A stretch of DNA of 64,000 nucleotides, from the NCBI GenBank assembly GCA_963585895.1, contig OY757939.1, forward strand, positions 28,299,206 to 28,363,205. The letters run 5' to 3'. Of this stretch, positions 10,089-20,892 are shown piece after piece; position 1 is the stretch's first letter, and the number at the start of each line of letters is the position of its first letter. The translations under genes were made by a program, and so were the position numbers. The stretch comes from Sepioteuthis lessoniana. Its lineage: Eukaryota > Mollusca > Cephalopoda > Myopsida > Loliginidae. A model generated the notes under the pieces. It was not told the origin of the DNA. It made no database searches and saw only the letters and a program-made list of their open reading frames with translations.

Positions 10089-10125
10089 TGGTCTGACGAT
10101 GGGGGCGAGAAACTGATTGTCACCA
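10089..10125 (+). ncRNA. Hammerhead-like motif, candidate
   Basis: Core CTGACGA at 10093-10099, GAAAC at 10109-10113 and GTC at 10119-10121. Stem I pairs TGGT 10089-10092 with ACCA 10122-10125. Stem III is short (AC with GT). The stem II segment 10100-10108 pairs poorly. A relative at 12999-13030 shows a compensatory change in stem I. Probably a decayed ribozyme. Confidence 0.45.
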
Positions 10126-10198
10126 AGCGATGTTAACTATGCCATCCTAATTTTTATGTATTGCTCTATCTCCGATATTTTATTTGTAAATATAGCAA

Positions 10199-10226
10199 AG
10201 TACAAGATAGATAGATAGATAAATAG

Positions 10227-10300
<74 letters not shown>
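10199..10300. repeat. (GATA)n-(GT)n microsatellite
   Basis: Short GATA run followed by about 35 GT units. Confidence 0.95.
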
Positions 10301-10303
10301 TTC

Positions 10304-11245
10304 CGTCGCATTTTTTTTTTTTTTGCAGTCTCAGGTCGAGTTACAACTTAACTCATCAATATCCTCTTTTGGCAGCAAACATTTATATAACACATTTCCT
10401 CCCACAGGAAATTTGATTGACAGTAACTTATTGACACTCTTCTTCTTCTTCTTCTTCTTCTTCTTCTTCTTCTTCTTCTTCTTCTAATGTTTCGTAGTCG
10501 ATGTAGATGCTAAAATAGAATTGGCACGCAGTTTGGCTAACTGAACATCAGAATTTTATTTATTTATTTATTCATTTATTTATTTATCTTTTCTAAATAG
10601 CAAAAATAGGGAGTTCCTAATCAACACAAATAGCCGATCATTACTTGTCAGAATCATTTCAAAATGCTAATGTCCAGCAATTCCCAAGATACAAACATCT
10701 CAAGTGGTATAATGGTTATCAAGCTAATTTATTGAACCATTTTTGGTGAGTTTGAGTCTCAGGTTTGAACACATGTGATAGTGATATATTTATAACGCTT
10801 AAAAACACCCATTCCAAAAATATCATCCACACACAAAAAAGTAAGTATAGGCCATTTATATATTTTTATCTTTATATTAAAGATAAGAATATATAAATGG
10901 CATATACTTTTTCATCACATCAGAAATATTTGTTAATTCAGTGTTTTAAATTTATATATGACAATCCCAATCAGTGAATGGAAAAGAATTTAATCTTCAG
11001 TTAATTTCATGAACAACTAAAGAAAAAAAAATTAAGTGAATATATAACGCGTAGAAACTAGAAAAATGCCTAAAATAGAAATATTGTAACGTTTCTGAAC
11101 AAAAAACCTAGAGAATCTATACGAACACGTTGTCATTCGGTCGAAGAAATTGAAACAAAATGTATTTGTCGATTAAATTATTCCTTTTTAAATATAAAAT
11201 CATTTAGTGGCATATTCATTAATTATGGCAAATTAATAAAGTTAT
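10304..11245. other. Low-complexity and unassigned sequence
   Basis: It includes a T run near 10311 and a (TTC)n run at 10439-10485 (about 15 units). A TTTA run near 10555 and an inverted AGATAAGAATATATAAATGG pair near 10850-10905 are also present. A tRNA-like CAAGTGGTATAATGGTTATC near 10692 may be a very old family A head. There is no open frame of interest. Confidence 0.5.
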
Positions 11246-11249
11246 TGAA

Positions 11250-11660
11250 TCTTATCAATCAACCGGTGAATTTCATTTTGATAAAATTTTCATTATTATA
11301 TCTGATCTAACACCTGGCTTAAACTCCTAGAAGATAGAATACTTTATTTATCAATCAACCCGTGAATTTCCTTCCGATACGAGTTTCATTATTCTAGCTT
11401 GTCTAAAACCTGGTGTACTACACCTACAAGATAGAACACTTTATTAATTAATCAACCCGTGAATTTCCTTTTGATACGAGTTTTGGTATAAAATCCGAGA
11501 GGATAGAACACTTTATGAATCAATCAACCCGTAGATTTCGTAAAGCTATGAGTTTCATTACTTCTCTAGTCTAAATTTGATCTAAACTTTTATCGGATAG
11601 GGCACCTTATCAATAAACATGTGGATTTCTTTTGATATGTGTTTCATTTTTCTATACGAT
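11250..11660. repeat. Minisatellite, about 70-100 bp units
   Basis: About five diverged units, each opening with ATCAATCAACCCGTGAATTT and carrying GATACGAGTTTCATT and GGATAGAACACTTTAT. Unit lengths vary from internal deletions. Confidence 0.85.
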
Positions 11661-12061
11661 CTATAAGCAGCATGATAACAAAACAGTAAAAAAAGTTGTC
11701 TCCATAGTTTCGAGTAAAACTTTATTTTAAAAGAGACCTCATTCTTTATCACTTGAGTTGCGAGCATTTTATTAAAATCCGATAATTAACCGATTTGGGG
11801 GTGAATTAAAAAAATACGATGCCTTTAGCAGGTGTAGATTTATGTACATGCCCAAGGATCAACAAAGGAGTTTCAGAGATCAGTTACTACTAGGGGAGTG
11901 ACTTTGATCTCCCAAGATTCCTTATATAAGTGGTCTCGTGCCAAAGTTATGTTGACCAGTGGTGGTGTACTGATAAGGAAGCTAGCCACACAACTTTATT
12001 GCAACTGAATGGTGGGTTCGATCCTTACTGAATGCAACATACTTACGGCTATTTTCCATGC

Positions 12062-12596
12062 TAAATCTTGCCAATAGATAATGTCCTCCTTCTGCATGAT
12101 AATGCTCCTCCACAAACAACCATCAGGACAAGGGAGATAATCGCCTGGTTCAAGTAGACAGCTTTACTGCATCTTCCATACTCACCAGATTTAGTGCCTT
12201 CAAACTATCATCTCTTCGGCACCATGAAAGAGGATTTAAGAATTATACGTTATGCCAGTGAAGAAGAAATGAAAAGTGCAGTGATGAAGTGACTCAAAGA
12301 TCACTTAAAAGAATTTTATAACGTTGGGATACATGCTATTATTGCTATTGTGAGAAATGGTGATTATCCTGAGAAGTAAGGATGCAATCCTTAGAGAAGC
12401 AACTTAATTTTGTGAGGCAAGGATAATTTATCTCATTCGAAGATGGAACAGTGTTATTGAGGAAAATGGTGACTATGTTGAGAAGTAGGGATGTGATTCA
12501 CAGAGAAAGAACTTAATTTTGATGTATGGTACATGTTCCTGTTTCGGTAATTATTCCTGTACTAAAGAAAAAGGCATTACTTTTTGACTCACCCGC
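12062..12596 (+). pseudogene. Mariner transposase 3' remnant with right TIR
   Basis: It decodes to VLLLHDNAPPQT, then LPYSPDLVPSNYHLFG and MKEDLRIIRYASEEEMKSAV, and ends ...NGDYPEK. These are the second and third catalytic regions of a mariner-type (DD34D) transposase, which cuts and pastes its element at TA sites. The third Asp (usually PSDYHLF) is Asn here and the frame has a stop, so it cannot be active. A second degraded GDYVEK copy lies near 12460-12490. The right terminal repeat GACTCACCCGCGTA ends near 12600. Confidence 0.8.
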
Positions 12597-12645
12597 GTAT
12601 ATATATATATATATATGTATACGCGGGTGAGTCAAAAAGTAATTA
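12571..12645. repeat. Perfect palindrome of two mariner TIRs
   Basis: ACTTTTTGACTCACCCGCGT at 12579-12598 is mirrored by ACGCGGGTGAGTCAAAAAGT at 12619-12638 across about 20 bp of TA repeat. The right half is the start of a second, otherwise lost, mariner end. More TA repeat follows to 12690. Confidence 0.85.
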
Positions 12646-12658
12646 TATATATATATAT

Positions 12659-12696
<38 letters not shown>

Positions 12697-12998
12697 TGAA
12701 ATGAAAAAAATGAATACAACTTATTCATATTCCGTCTATGAGGTTCAATATCTGGAGTACAGGCGCTATTAATTCGAATGCAGAGAGTTGACTGAAATCA
12801 CTTTTAAAAAAACCTTTAGCAGAGCTATCAGTTTCACATCAGGTGCTTATGTAGATGGCAATAGCTTTATTTTATTAATCTGTTAGCACCGACTTTGACG
12901 AATTTCCCTCCACGGAAGGAAACGGTAATAGATAGATAGTTAGATAGATAGATGACTGTCAGTCTTCTTGCCTTACACAATCATAGTCTGATCTTCAT

Positions 12999-13030
12999 CT
13001 GACAATCACCTTGCCGAGAAACTGACAGTC
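12999..13030 (+). ncRNA. Hammerhead-like motif, decayed
   Basis: CTGACAA at 12999-13005 (core G changed to A), GAAAC at 13018-13022, and a perfect stem III ACT/GAC/AGT followed by C at 13030. It is homologous to the motif at 10089, with the same downstream CCAAGC/CATCAAGC and CGCTATCCTAATTT text. Confidence 0.4.
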
Positions 13031-13364
13031 ATCAAGCTGTGTTGACTCCGTATCAACGCTATCCTAATTTATATATATATATATATGTATATATATAGTC
13101 ATCCACAGGCAGACTGTTTAGTTGTATTACATCTCATCAGTGTGGCTAGACATGATTTTTTTGTGGGTGAAGGGGTTATCGCCTGATGAAGAGGAAAGTT
13201 TTCCATGAAATATTGCAAAGAGGCGAATATTCATTTTAAATGCTTCTATTCCAACATCCTAAGGTATAAGTAAATTATGTCTTTTCAACATTTATTTTAT
13301 CAGCGTAATTTACTTACAGAAGCCATGTCATTTTTAATACACACTCACACGCACATACACATTT

Positions 13365-13372
<8 letters not shown>

Positions 13373-13399
<27 letters not shown>

Positions 13400-13457
13400 A
13401 TATCAATATTTATTTGAGCATCGCCAACTACATTATATATATATATATATATATATA
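13373..13457. repeat. Two TA microsatellites
   Basis: CACACA leads into a TA run at 13377-13398. A second TA run is at 13433-13457. Confidence 0.9.
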
Positions 13458-13979
13458 CAAATTGTCAAGTGTTCAAAGCCCCGAAAGTAACTGGAAAATG
13501 ATGATTGACTTGAACTCCTGTAGATTGACCGTACTGGGAAAGGCAATCTTTTTGAAGCCGGTTCCACATATTGGTCATTCGCAAGAAGATCAAGATTTCG
13601 GCTCGCCGTCAAGACTTTAAGTGTCAATGATCCTTAGGTTTATACCGTTCAAGACACCCAATATGACAAGATATGAAAGATCAAGCGAAAAAGGACTAAA
13701 ACTTTTACTAGGGTCAATGAATAAATAAGAAGAATCTTTTTTTAAAAAAGCGATTTTTTTCAGAAAATTTTTCATAAATGTAAATTCTACATAATTTGAA
13801 ATTGGATTATAATAAAAATCATTTTAATCTCGCAAAAATATTTATTTTAAGTCTATTTAAAATGGCTGCAAATCAAATAGGAATAGACACCTGCAATAAA
13901 TTTCTTTTTTTTTTTTTTTTTGTTGAAAAGTACAAACCGTGTGTATTTTACGGAATGTGTGAGTGTTTTGATTTTAAAA

Positions 13980-14152
13980 AATAGGTTAAACATGGATTTG
14001 CTCTACAAGCAAGAGTCGAAAAGAATGTCCATGAAATTGAAACACACTTACTCTCCAGTAAAGAAAAAGTTCCGGATACAGCAGTCACTGAAGAAGATCA
14101 TGCTAACAGTTTTTTTGGTTATGAAAAAATCAATCACTGGCGTAATTTAGTT
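13980..14152 (+). pseudogene. Mariner transposase central fragment
   Basis: An open stretch reads SPVKKKFRIQQSLKKIMLTVFLVMKKSITGVI. It matches the region around the first catalytic Asp of SETMAR-like mariners (VMLTVFWDMKGPI type), but the WD pair is LV here, so the catalytic residue is lost. The same fragment occurs twice at 22.1-22.5 kb. Confidence 0.6.
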
Positions 14153-14211
14153 ATTGAAATACTAGTTCCACCATTTTGTAAAGAAAACGAAAGTACCCGT
14201 TTATTGAATTT

Positions 14212-14822
14212 CTTGCCCAATCGGCTGGGGCTGTAGAATACACCAACTACACCTCTGCAGAGGGGCAAGATCCCCCCCAACAACTGTCCTGATAAGACAC
14301 CAAACAATATGATGGTGAGGTTCCAGTGATGCAGGAACTTTGGGGAATGCGGAGTACCCCTTCATTGCCATTGCTCCCAGGTCGCACCTGATAGGGCCCT
14401 ATCTATGGGTTGAAGAGAACTAACTACATATTTATGCTAAACTGAATTGTTTGAAATAGAACTATTTGACTAAACTAAATAGCTTGAAATAGAATTGCTT
14501 CGGATAGTTAAACTGTGTACTTACATTTAAACAGTGTGCTTAGGCTAGACTGAATTGTTTGAAGTGGAGCTGTTTTGAAACTGTGCTTACACTGGGCTGA
14601 ATTGTTTAATATAGAACTTCTGTGCTTATACTAAACTGGATTAGCTGAATTAGAACTGTTTGAATAAATTGAATAGCTTGAAATGGAAATGTTTTTGACA
14701 ATTAAACTGTGTACTCATGCTAAACTGAATTGTTTGAAACAGAACTGATCATTTGTATAAAAAGGGATTTGGCGTTAAATAACCAACAAAGGCCATAAAA
14801 ACCCAACCAACCAACCTACCAA
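14212..14822 (+). repeat. Family C, full-length copy
   Basis: Head GCCCAATCGGCTGGGGCTG, middle with an internal deletion after GCTCCCAGGTCG, an extended array of body units, and the tail GATTTGGCGTTAAATAACC followed by a shortened AACC-rich end. Confidence 0.85.
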
Positions 14823-15000
14823 CAATCAAGTTATTGAATTTCGTTCATATTTCCCTATTCATATTTCTAGGATAAATCTTTCTCGCTAAAATTTGACGTT
14901 ATTAACAGCACCGATTTTAGGAAGGAATTTCTTCCTACTAGACAGTCGGAATCAGAGATATGTCCACGGACAAAAAAGTTATTTCGTGAATTTTCATTTT

Positions 15001-15738
15001 TATTATCATTATTATTATTATGTTATTCCTTGCGAGTTTTTTACATCAGTGTTAACTGGTGGTCTTTCATTGAAAGCTGAGTAACAACAAGTCTTCTCAT
15101 GTCTCCAGGACTCTTTTCAGTATTCTGATCGATCTTAACCATTCTATAGTCTAAATGGTCTCAAATATCCCTCTGATTTCCAACTCTTCCAGCTCCCTTT
15201 CCAAGCCTTTAGGGACCATTCCAATTACAACAGGTATCACCGTCACCCTAATGTTTCATAGCTTTCTTAGTTCTCTGGCAAGGTCTAAGTACCAGTCTCT
15301 CTTTTCGCTATCTTAGATTTTCACAATGTGGTCCGCTGTAATGGCAAAATCCACAAGAGAACAAGTTCTCTTTTTTTCTTTTTTTCTTTTTTTTTTTTCT
15401 TTCGTTATTTATCACAAGTCTGATCTTCTGGCCGGGATTAGATGATTTGTTTGCATCTTAAAATTTCGAAGAATTTTATGCGTCTCATTCTCCAGGGTGA
15501 ATTCTGGTTTGTAGGTGTACCTTTTTGTTAGGATGGTTAAATTTCAATTTCTTGCGCAATTCTCAGTAGATCACCTTCCCCGCTCAGGGGAACGTGATCT
15601 ATAGTCTATCTAGTCTCATACTCCTTTTGCGTTCGTTTGCTAAATTCACTTATTATGTGATTAATGGTTTTATCACTTTCGTCATGTACCCTACGATTGC
15701 TATTCTGTTGTATATTATGGATTTTCGCTTTATTTTTA
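15001..15738 (-). pseudogene. LINE E remnant, array copy 1
   Basis: Reverse orientation, 3' tail at the left as ATT repeats (15001-15021). It codes in pieces for VKIKRKSIIYNRIAIVGYMTKVIKPLIT-like, KYETR, ENETHKIL, LIPARRPDL, then the VDFAITADHIVKI / DWYLDLARELRKL / VTVIPVVIGMVPKGLERELEELEIRG end. Many stops are present. It is 5'-truncated just before the zinc-knuckle. Confidence 0.75.
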
Positions 15739-16335
15739 CCATTTTATTCTTCTGAGAGTTTTTCACACCAACGTTACCTGATGGTTTTCAATTTAGTCTG
15801 AATGTCAGCAAGTCTACAGGACTCATACTGAGTATTCTGGCCGATCTCAACAAGGCTATAGTTTCGATGGTCCCCACTCGTCCTTTTATTTTCAAGTCCT
15901 CTAGTCCCTATATCAATCCTTTGGTGACTGTACCGAGCGGGCCAATTACAATTAGTATTACCGTCACCCTCATGATCCATAGTTTTTTTCAGTTCTCTAG
16001 CAAGGTCTAGGTACTTAACTCGCTTTTCGCTTTCCTTCAGTTTTATCCTGTCGTCAGCCGGAACGGCAAAATCCACTATTGTACAGGTTCTCTTTTTTTG
16101 TTGAATATCACAAGGTCTGGTCATCAGGTCGAGATTAGATGATCAGTTTGTATAAAAAATTCCAGAGAAGTTTGTGCATCTCATTTTCTAGGACGGATTC
16201 CGTCTTATACATATACTATTTGTTCGTGTGGTCAAATTTAAACTTCTAGTACAATTCCCAGTCGACCACCGTTACCCCCTGGTTGTTTCTAGTCTTACAC
16301 GTGCTTTACGCTAATTTACTGCTTTTTATGTTTTT
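15739..16335 (-). pseudogene. LINE E remnant, array copy 2
   Basis: Same orientation and order as copy 1. A 116-residue frame at 15774-16124 carries KRTCTIVDFAVPADDRIKLKESEKRVKYLDLARELKKTMDHEGD, then shifts frame. The C-terminal endonuclease-like domain is recognisable; an indel follows ELKK. Confidence 0.75.
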
Positions 16336-16516
16336 GATCGTTTATTTACTCCTTGGGAGTTTTTCACAGTATTAGCTGGTCTTTCACTGGAGTTTGAGTG
16401 ACAGCAAGTCTCCTCAAGTCTCCAGGACTCTTCGCAGCATTTTGGCTGTTCTCAATAATGTATTAGTTTGGATAGTCTCTACCCGTCCGCCAACTTCCAA
16501 GTCCTACAGGCCTTTT
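16336..16516 (-). pseudogene. LINE E remnant, array copy 3, very short
   Basis: Only the last 60 or so codons (LEVGGRVETIQTNTLLRTAKMLRRVLET type) and the 3' end are present. The 5' truncation point lies at the LEV codons beside the ATT tail of the next copy. Confidence 0.7.
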
Positions 16517-16517
16517 A

Positions 16518-16562
<45 letters not shown>

Positions 16563-17827
16563 TTACTCAATGCAAGTTTTTCTCATCAGCGTCTGAGTTA
16601 CAGCAAGTCTCTTCTGGTCTTCAAGACTCTTCTGATCTCAACAATCCTGTTGTCCGAATGGTCTCTATTCTTCCTCCGATTTCCAACTGTTCAAATCCCC
16701 TTTCCAATAATTGGAAACTGTTCCAAGTGCACCATCTATAATTAGTATCACCGCCACACGCAAGTTCCGCTGTTTTTTGTTTTTTCTTTTTTTTTTTCTT
16801 TTTTTAGTTCTCTGGCAATGTTCAAGTATTTGTTAATTTTCAAATTTTTTTTAGATTCCCTTTTGACCTACTGGAACAGCAGTCAACAAGTTCTCTCTCT
16901 CTATCTCTCTTTTATTAACTATTATCAGTTCTAATCTTCTGGCCTGGGTTATATAATCTGTTTTTATCTCAAAATCCCAGAAAATATTATGCATCTCATT
17001 CTCTCGGACGGATTCCGGTTTGCGCATATACCATTTGGTAGTATGGTCGAATTTCAATCTCTTGCAAAATTCCCAGTGGATTTTATTTTCTACCCTATAG
17101 CGTCTAAACTTTTACTTCTTTTCGGAGCAGTTTACTGCATTACGATATTAATCCTTTTATATCTTTATCCGCATAACTTACTCTTGATATTCTTTTGCGT
17201 TTTATTGATTTTCGTTTAAACATAATTGGTCTTTATGGCGTTGTTTTATGCTGCTATTTAAAAACTTCAGTTTCTCTCAAAATATTTCTCTTTTGTAGCC
17301 ATGTCTACGTCTTCTCGAGTACAATATTGCTTGTTTATCTCTTGAAATCTCCAAACAGTTGTTTTTCTTCCCATTCCTGCTTCGTATTTTTCGTTGTTTT
17401 CTAATTAGTCCTTATTTGCTTTTCCATATAATTTCCTCCAAACTTTATATTGATGCATCTACGCAATACTCGACCCTAGAAAGTCTTCTTCATTCTTTTC
17501 TTTTCTTTTTATTTTTTTATTTATTTTATTTATTTATTTTTTGACAAATGCAGTCTATGTTATCTCTCAGGTGTAAAGCCTTGTACATAGTCATCAATTT
17601 TCTTTTCCTTTGGTCAATTTATCTGATTTCCTCCCTGGTCCATTTTAAGAATGGTCTTGAGTCTCTTACAAGAAGGGCTTTCCAAGTGTTTATCCCTTTG
17701 ATAAGATTTCTGTTGCTGAGCATGGTTTCGAGAAGTTTTCTCCTTCTCTTGAGGTTATCTTTGCTTATTTTTCCTTTATTTCCGCTCGTTTGATGATGTT
17801 TGCTTTCGATATTCGCTAGTTTAAAAA
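16517..17827 (-). pseudogene. LINE E remnant, array copy 4, longest
   Basis: The (ATT)n tail is at 16517-16563. Reading leftward from 17820, the minus strand gives KGKISKDNLKRRRKLLETMLSNRNLIKGINTWKALLVRDSRPFLKWTREEIRQIDQRKRKLMTMYKALHLRDN. This is the region just after the reverse transcriptase palm. A degraded middle follows, then LCKRLKFDHTTKWYMRKPESVRENEMHNIFWDFEI...ARRLELIIVNKREI. A B SINE abuts its 5' end. Confidence 0.8.
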
Positions 17828-18080
17828 GTAAAATTGGCGACCGTAGTCGAGGGCGACCAGGCGGTTCCCTTTTCAATAGCTACAACACCCAGGTATAGGA
17901 GAGGGCGCTACTCCTTTCCCTGGATTGCTCCACTTTACCCTTGATACGTACCTTATATTGCTGAGTGTTAAGCAAGTAGGTATCAAGTACCATTTTTTGA
18001 ATCTTAGGTATGACTTGACCCGGGATTGAACCTAGGTATCCCAGACCCTTGACGAACACTCTACCAACTAGGCCAATTAG
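17828..18080 (-). repeat. SINE family B, near full length
   Basis: Reverse orientation. B-box-like CCGGGATTGAACC on the plus strand near 18020, tRNA-like TTGGCCTAGTTGGTAGAGTG near 18060-18080, and 3' end GTCGCCAATTTTAC at the left. It sits at the truncated end of LINE E. Confidence 0.85.
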
Positions 18081-18102
18081 CCAGTATATTCCCAAGTAAT
18101 TG

Positions 18103-18423
18103 TTGTTTATAAATTGAATCACCATGACCAGAAAATCCGGCAAGCACTGCATGTTACAGATGAAGTACTGGACAGCTGTTTCAACCTTATCACTAGTGAA
18201 TACCGTGATCTCCCCCACTAGTTAATTTGTCATCGATTGTGTGCTATGTGGATCAGTAGCTCAGTGAGTTTCGGCTCTACATTCTGTGGTCGCTGGTCCG
18301 ATCTCCAGTGCGGGGGATCGCGGTATTCACTGCTGATGAGATCTAATAAGGTCGAAACAGCTGTCCGTACATCGCGCGCAGTGCTTGCCGTATTTTCTCG
18401 TCATGGTTATTGAATTTATAATA
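18103..18423. mobile_element. Long inverted-repeat element with hammerhead core
   Basis: Arms of about 110 bp face each other: TTGAATCACCATGACCAGAA at 18113 mirrors TCTCGTCATGGTTATTGAA near 18396-18414. Both arms hold CAGCTGT...CAAGCACTGC. The right arm has an intact hammerhead core; the left arm has lost the CTGATGA part. A tRNA-like GTGGATCAGTAGCTCAGTG with GGTCCGATCTCC in the centre (18249-18305) suggests a tRNA-derived insert. There is no coding capacity. Confidence 0.75.
18328..18383 (+). ncRNA. Hammerhead ribozyme candidate
   Basis: CTGATGA at 18333-18339 is followed by stem II GATC 18340-18343 with GGTC 18350-18353 (loop TAATAA, G-C closing the core). Next come GAAAC at 18354-18358, stem III ACA with TGT (18357-18359, 18362-18364) and the cleavage-type triplet GTC ending at 18365. 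Stem I can be drawn as CACTG 18328-18332 with CAGTG 18379-18383 around a 13 nt bulge. Core residues match the CUGANGA...GAAA...GUH consensus. Activity is inferred, not shown. Confidence 0.65.
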
Positions 18424-18948
18424 CATAATTCCTCTATTTAGAAATTTAAAAAATGTATGTTTACTTGTACTTTTCCTTTTCTCAAAGCGTTATTATCATT
18501 ATCTTTTGATTTGCATTCCCTTACCTGAGACCAAGGGTAAGAAAAGAAAGTAAATATATAGATTTGGACTAATTCTTATGTTAAACGATATTTAATTTGT
18601 ACATTGTTTATATTATATTTGTATCAATAATACTTTCTCGTGTAAATGGGCCAATCCAGCTCATGCAGCAACGGAAAAAATGGGAGTGGGAATTTTCTAT
18701 GACCCTGTGTCTGACTTTTTCTTTTCTGATACATATAGAGTAAATTGCAGCAAACAAGTCGATCTGTCATATTAGATGATTTTCAGATTTTTAGGTAAAA
18801 ACTCAGCGTTAGACCTATGCCTGGTGTATCAGTCGACTCGTAAATATACAGTAGGATACGGGTAGGCTAAAACTTACCCAGTCTGCTTAAATGAAGATAG
18901 GCAAGAAACACTCTTGCCAAAGTATATAATGACCAAACAACACTGACT

Positions 18949-18950
<2 letters not shown>
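18424..18950. other. Unassigned sequence
   Basis: No repeat, open frame or RNA feature recognised. It ends in a TA microsatellite at 18951-18981. Confidence 0.4.
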
Positions 18951-18983
<33 letters not shown>

Positions 18984-18984
18984 G

Positions 18985-19406
18985 TCATTCGCCTATCGAA
19001 AACGTGTACTGCTATCGAGAGGCTTTCGATCCTATGGAAGTCCGATCTATCCGATAAAATAAAGAGGAATTTCTTCTAAGCAATAGTTGAATCAATACTA
19101 CTCTATGGATGCACCACAACGACGCTGACAAAATGCATAGAGAAAAACTTAGACGGGAACTGCGGAAGAATACTATGTGTTATATTGACCAAATCATGGA
19201 ACCCACACCCCAGGAAACAACAGCTGTACGTTCACTTACCTCCTATCTCACAAACTATCCAAGTAAGACTAACAAGACATGCAAGACACTGCTGGAGTAG
19301 TGACCTTTACATATGGACGTGCCAGTGTTGGTCGACCAGCTGGAACTTAACAACAACAGCACTACTCGGACACAGGATGCAGTTTAGAAGACCTAGAAAG
19401 AATGGG

Positions 19407-19455
<49 letters not shown>

Positions 19456-19510
19456 TCAAGGAAATCCGTGCCGGCAACGTGACTTGATGATGATGATGAA
19501 GATGATATAT
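18985..19510 (+). pseudogene. LINE G C-terminal remnant
   Basis: It decodes in shifting frames to AIERLSILWKSDLSDKIKR, then ESILLYGCTTTTLTKCIEKNLDGNCGRILCVILTKSWNPHPRKQQLYVHLPPISQTIQVRLTRHARHCWS and a VGRPAGT...DTGCSLEDLERMG end, finishing in GAT repeats. This is the stretch after the reverse transcriptase domain of a LINE common in mollusc-type genomes. A (GA)n run at 19409-19452 has expanded inside the coding part. Clade assignment is uncertain. Confidence 0.75.
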
Positions 19511-19694
19511 ACATAAAAATTTTCATGTTGAGTTTTATATCCGATCGGTACATTATAGAAAACCTTAAAAAAATACCGGTGGACCTTGATTTATTCAACA
19601 GTTTTAATATTTTGAATAAATTTCAGAGTTAATTTTGTTAGATATGTTCACCAAACAAACACATAATATTTGAATTCAACTTTAATAATGTTTA

Positions 19695-20188
19695 TGGTTA
19701 AGTTTGATTATTATGGTACATCAACCATTGTAGGTTATTTAATGTCAAATCCGGTTTATACATATATATTAGATATATATGATTTGTAAACATGAGTAAT
19801 AAAAGTTAAATAGTTACAATTATTGCTATGTATCACAGACTGTTAAACATCAGTTATCTGTTTACATACTGTTAAATGATGAAACAGTTCTATCATAAAC
19901 CATTCAATTTAGCATCAGCCATTTGTTTGCTCTCAGTTTAAATGTCAAACTGTTATATTTGATCTGTAGATAGGACCCTATTAGGTACTACCACTCCGGA
20001 CCACATTGAACCTGGGAGCGATGGCAATAAAGGGGTGCTCCGCATTCACCAAAGCTCCAGCATTACTGAAGCCTCCCCCCATCAAATTGTTCAATATCAT
20101 ATCCTGGACACTTGTTGAAGGGAGGGGGTCTTACCTCTCTGCAGAGATGTAGTTGGTGTATTTTACAGCCAAATTCGACGAGGCTGAA
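19695..20188 (-). repeat. Family C, full-length copy
   Basis: Reverse orientation from the tail at the left (GGTACATCAACCATTGTAGG, TTAATGTCAAATCC) through body units and middle to the degraded head near 20188. Confidence 0.8.
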
Positions 20189-20189
20189 A

Positions 20190-20620
20190 TGTATATGAGT
20201 AAATACTTTGAAATTACAATGCGGTATCTTTGAATCAAGGTTTGAATCATCAATAAAATAACCTTCAAGTAAACTATATTTGTTGTGCCATTTAACTACA
20301 GTCGTAATTCTAGAGTGTGAATATTCTATAAACTACTATTATGTCATTACTTATATAGTATATTGTTTACTTATTTTTTCTCTCTAGAATCAGAAGCGCA
20401 TGAACCATATATAAAATATACAAATATTACAAATTAAACCATATATTCATATTAATTCACAATCAATTGCGCTATCATAAAATTGCGCTGATAAACAATA
20501 TATCGGAGTTGTCTGTCTGGCCGCCTGGGTGTTGTGCCTTTCTCGTTCGTGTTTACTATCTGTGAATCAGTTGTTACAAATGCCGTGTGATATAGCGTTT
20601 ATATAATGCTTACTCTGCAT
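20190..20620. other. Unassigned AT-rich sequence
   Basis: No supported feature. A short CACACA/TATATA/GATAGATA run lies at 20620-20652. Confidence 0.4.
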
Positions 20621-20652
<32 letters not shown>

Positions 20653-20690
20653 TTAGATTTTATATATTTAGTGCCATGGAAATTTATCTT

Positions 20691-20786
20691 CACCTTGAGC
20701 TACCGAAACTGTGTTATCACCCTGGTTGGCGGCTGATGAGGCTAGGGTATCGCACGTGCTTTCACACGTTGTATGATGAAAATAAA
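20691..20786 (+). repeat. Family F palindromic repeat, partial
   Basis: It has TTGAGCTACCGAAACTGTG, TTGGCGGCTGATGAGGCTAG, GCACGTGCTTTCACACGTTG and TATGATGAAAAT. It is the 3' half of the repeat seen at 44.5, 48.9 and 50.3 kb. Two direct copies of ATTAGATTTTATATATTTAG flank it (20652 and 20813). Confidence 0.75.
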
Positions 20787-20852
20787 AAAATTAAAAATAT
20801 AGATAGATAGATATTAGATTTTATATATTTAGTGCCATGGAAATTTGTCTTC

Positions 20853-20892
20853 GACCTTAGGTTTCATGAAGTTTTCAAACAACAATCATCAG
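20853..20892 (-). ncRNA. Hammerhead-like motif, candidate
   Basis: Minus strand: CTGATGA (20892-20886), a hairpin-forming TTGTTGTTTGAAAAC segment, GAAAC (20865-20861), stem III ACC/TAA/GGT and GTC ending at 20853. The first stem II pair is T-T rather than G-C, which would weaken activity. Two relatives lie at 50.26-50.46 kb. Confidence 0.45.

Noticed and set aside
13160..13200. CTGATGA with a GGAAA/TTTCC hairpin and GAAAT
   Set aside because: The closing pair next to the core and a stem III with a GTH site are absent, so the match is too weak.
20691..20786. CTGATGAG and GAAAC in family F as a hammerhead
   Set aside because: GAAAC lies upstream of CTGATGAG and no matching GTH and stem II order could be drawn on either strand.
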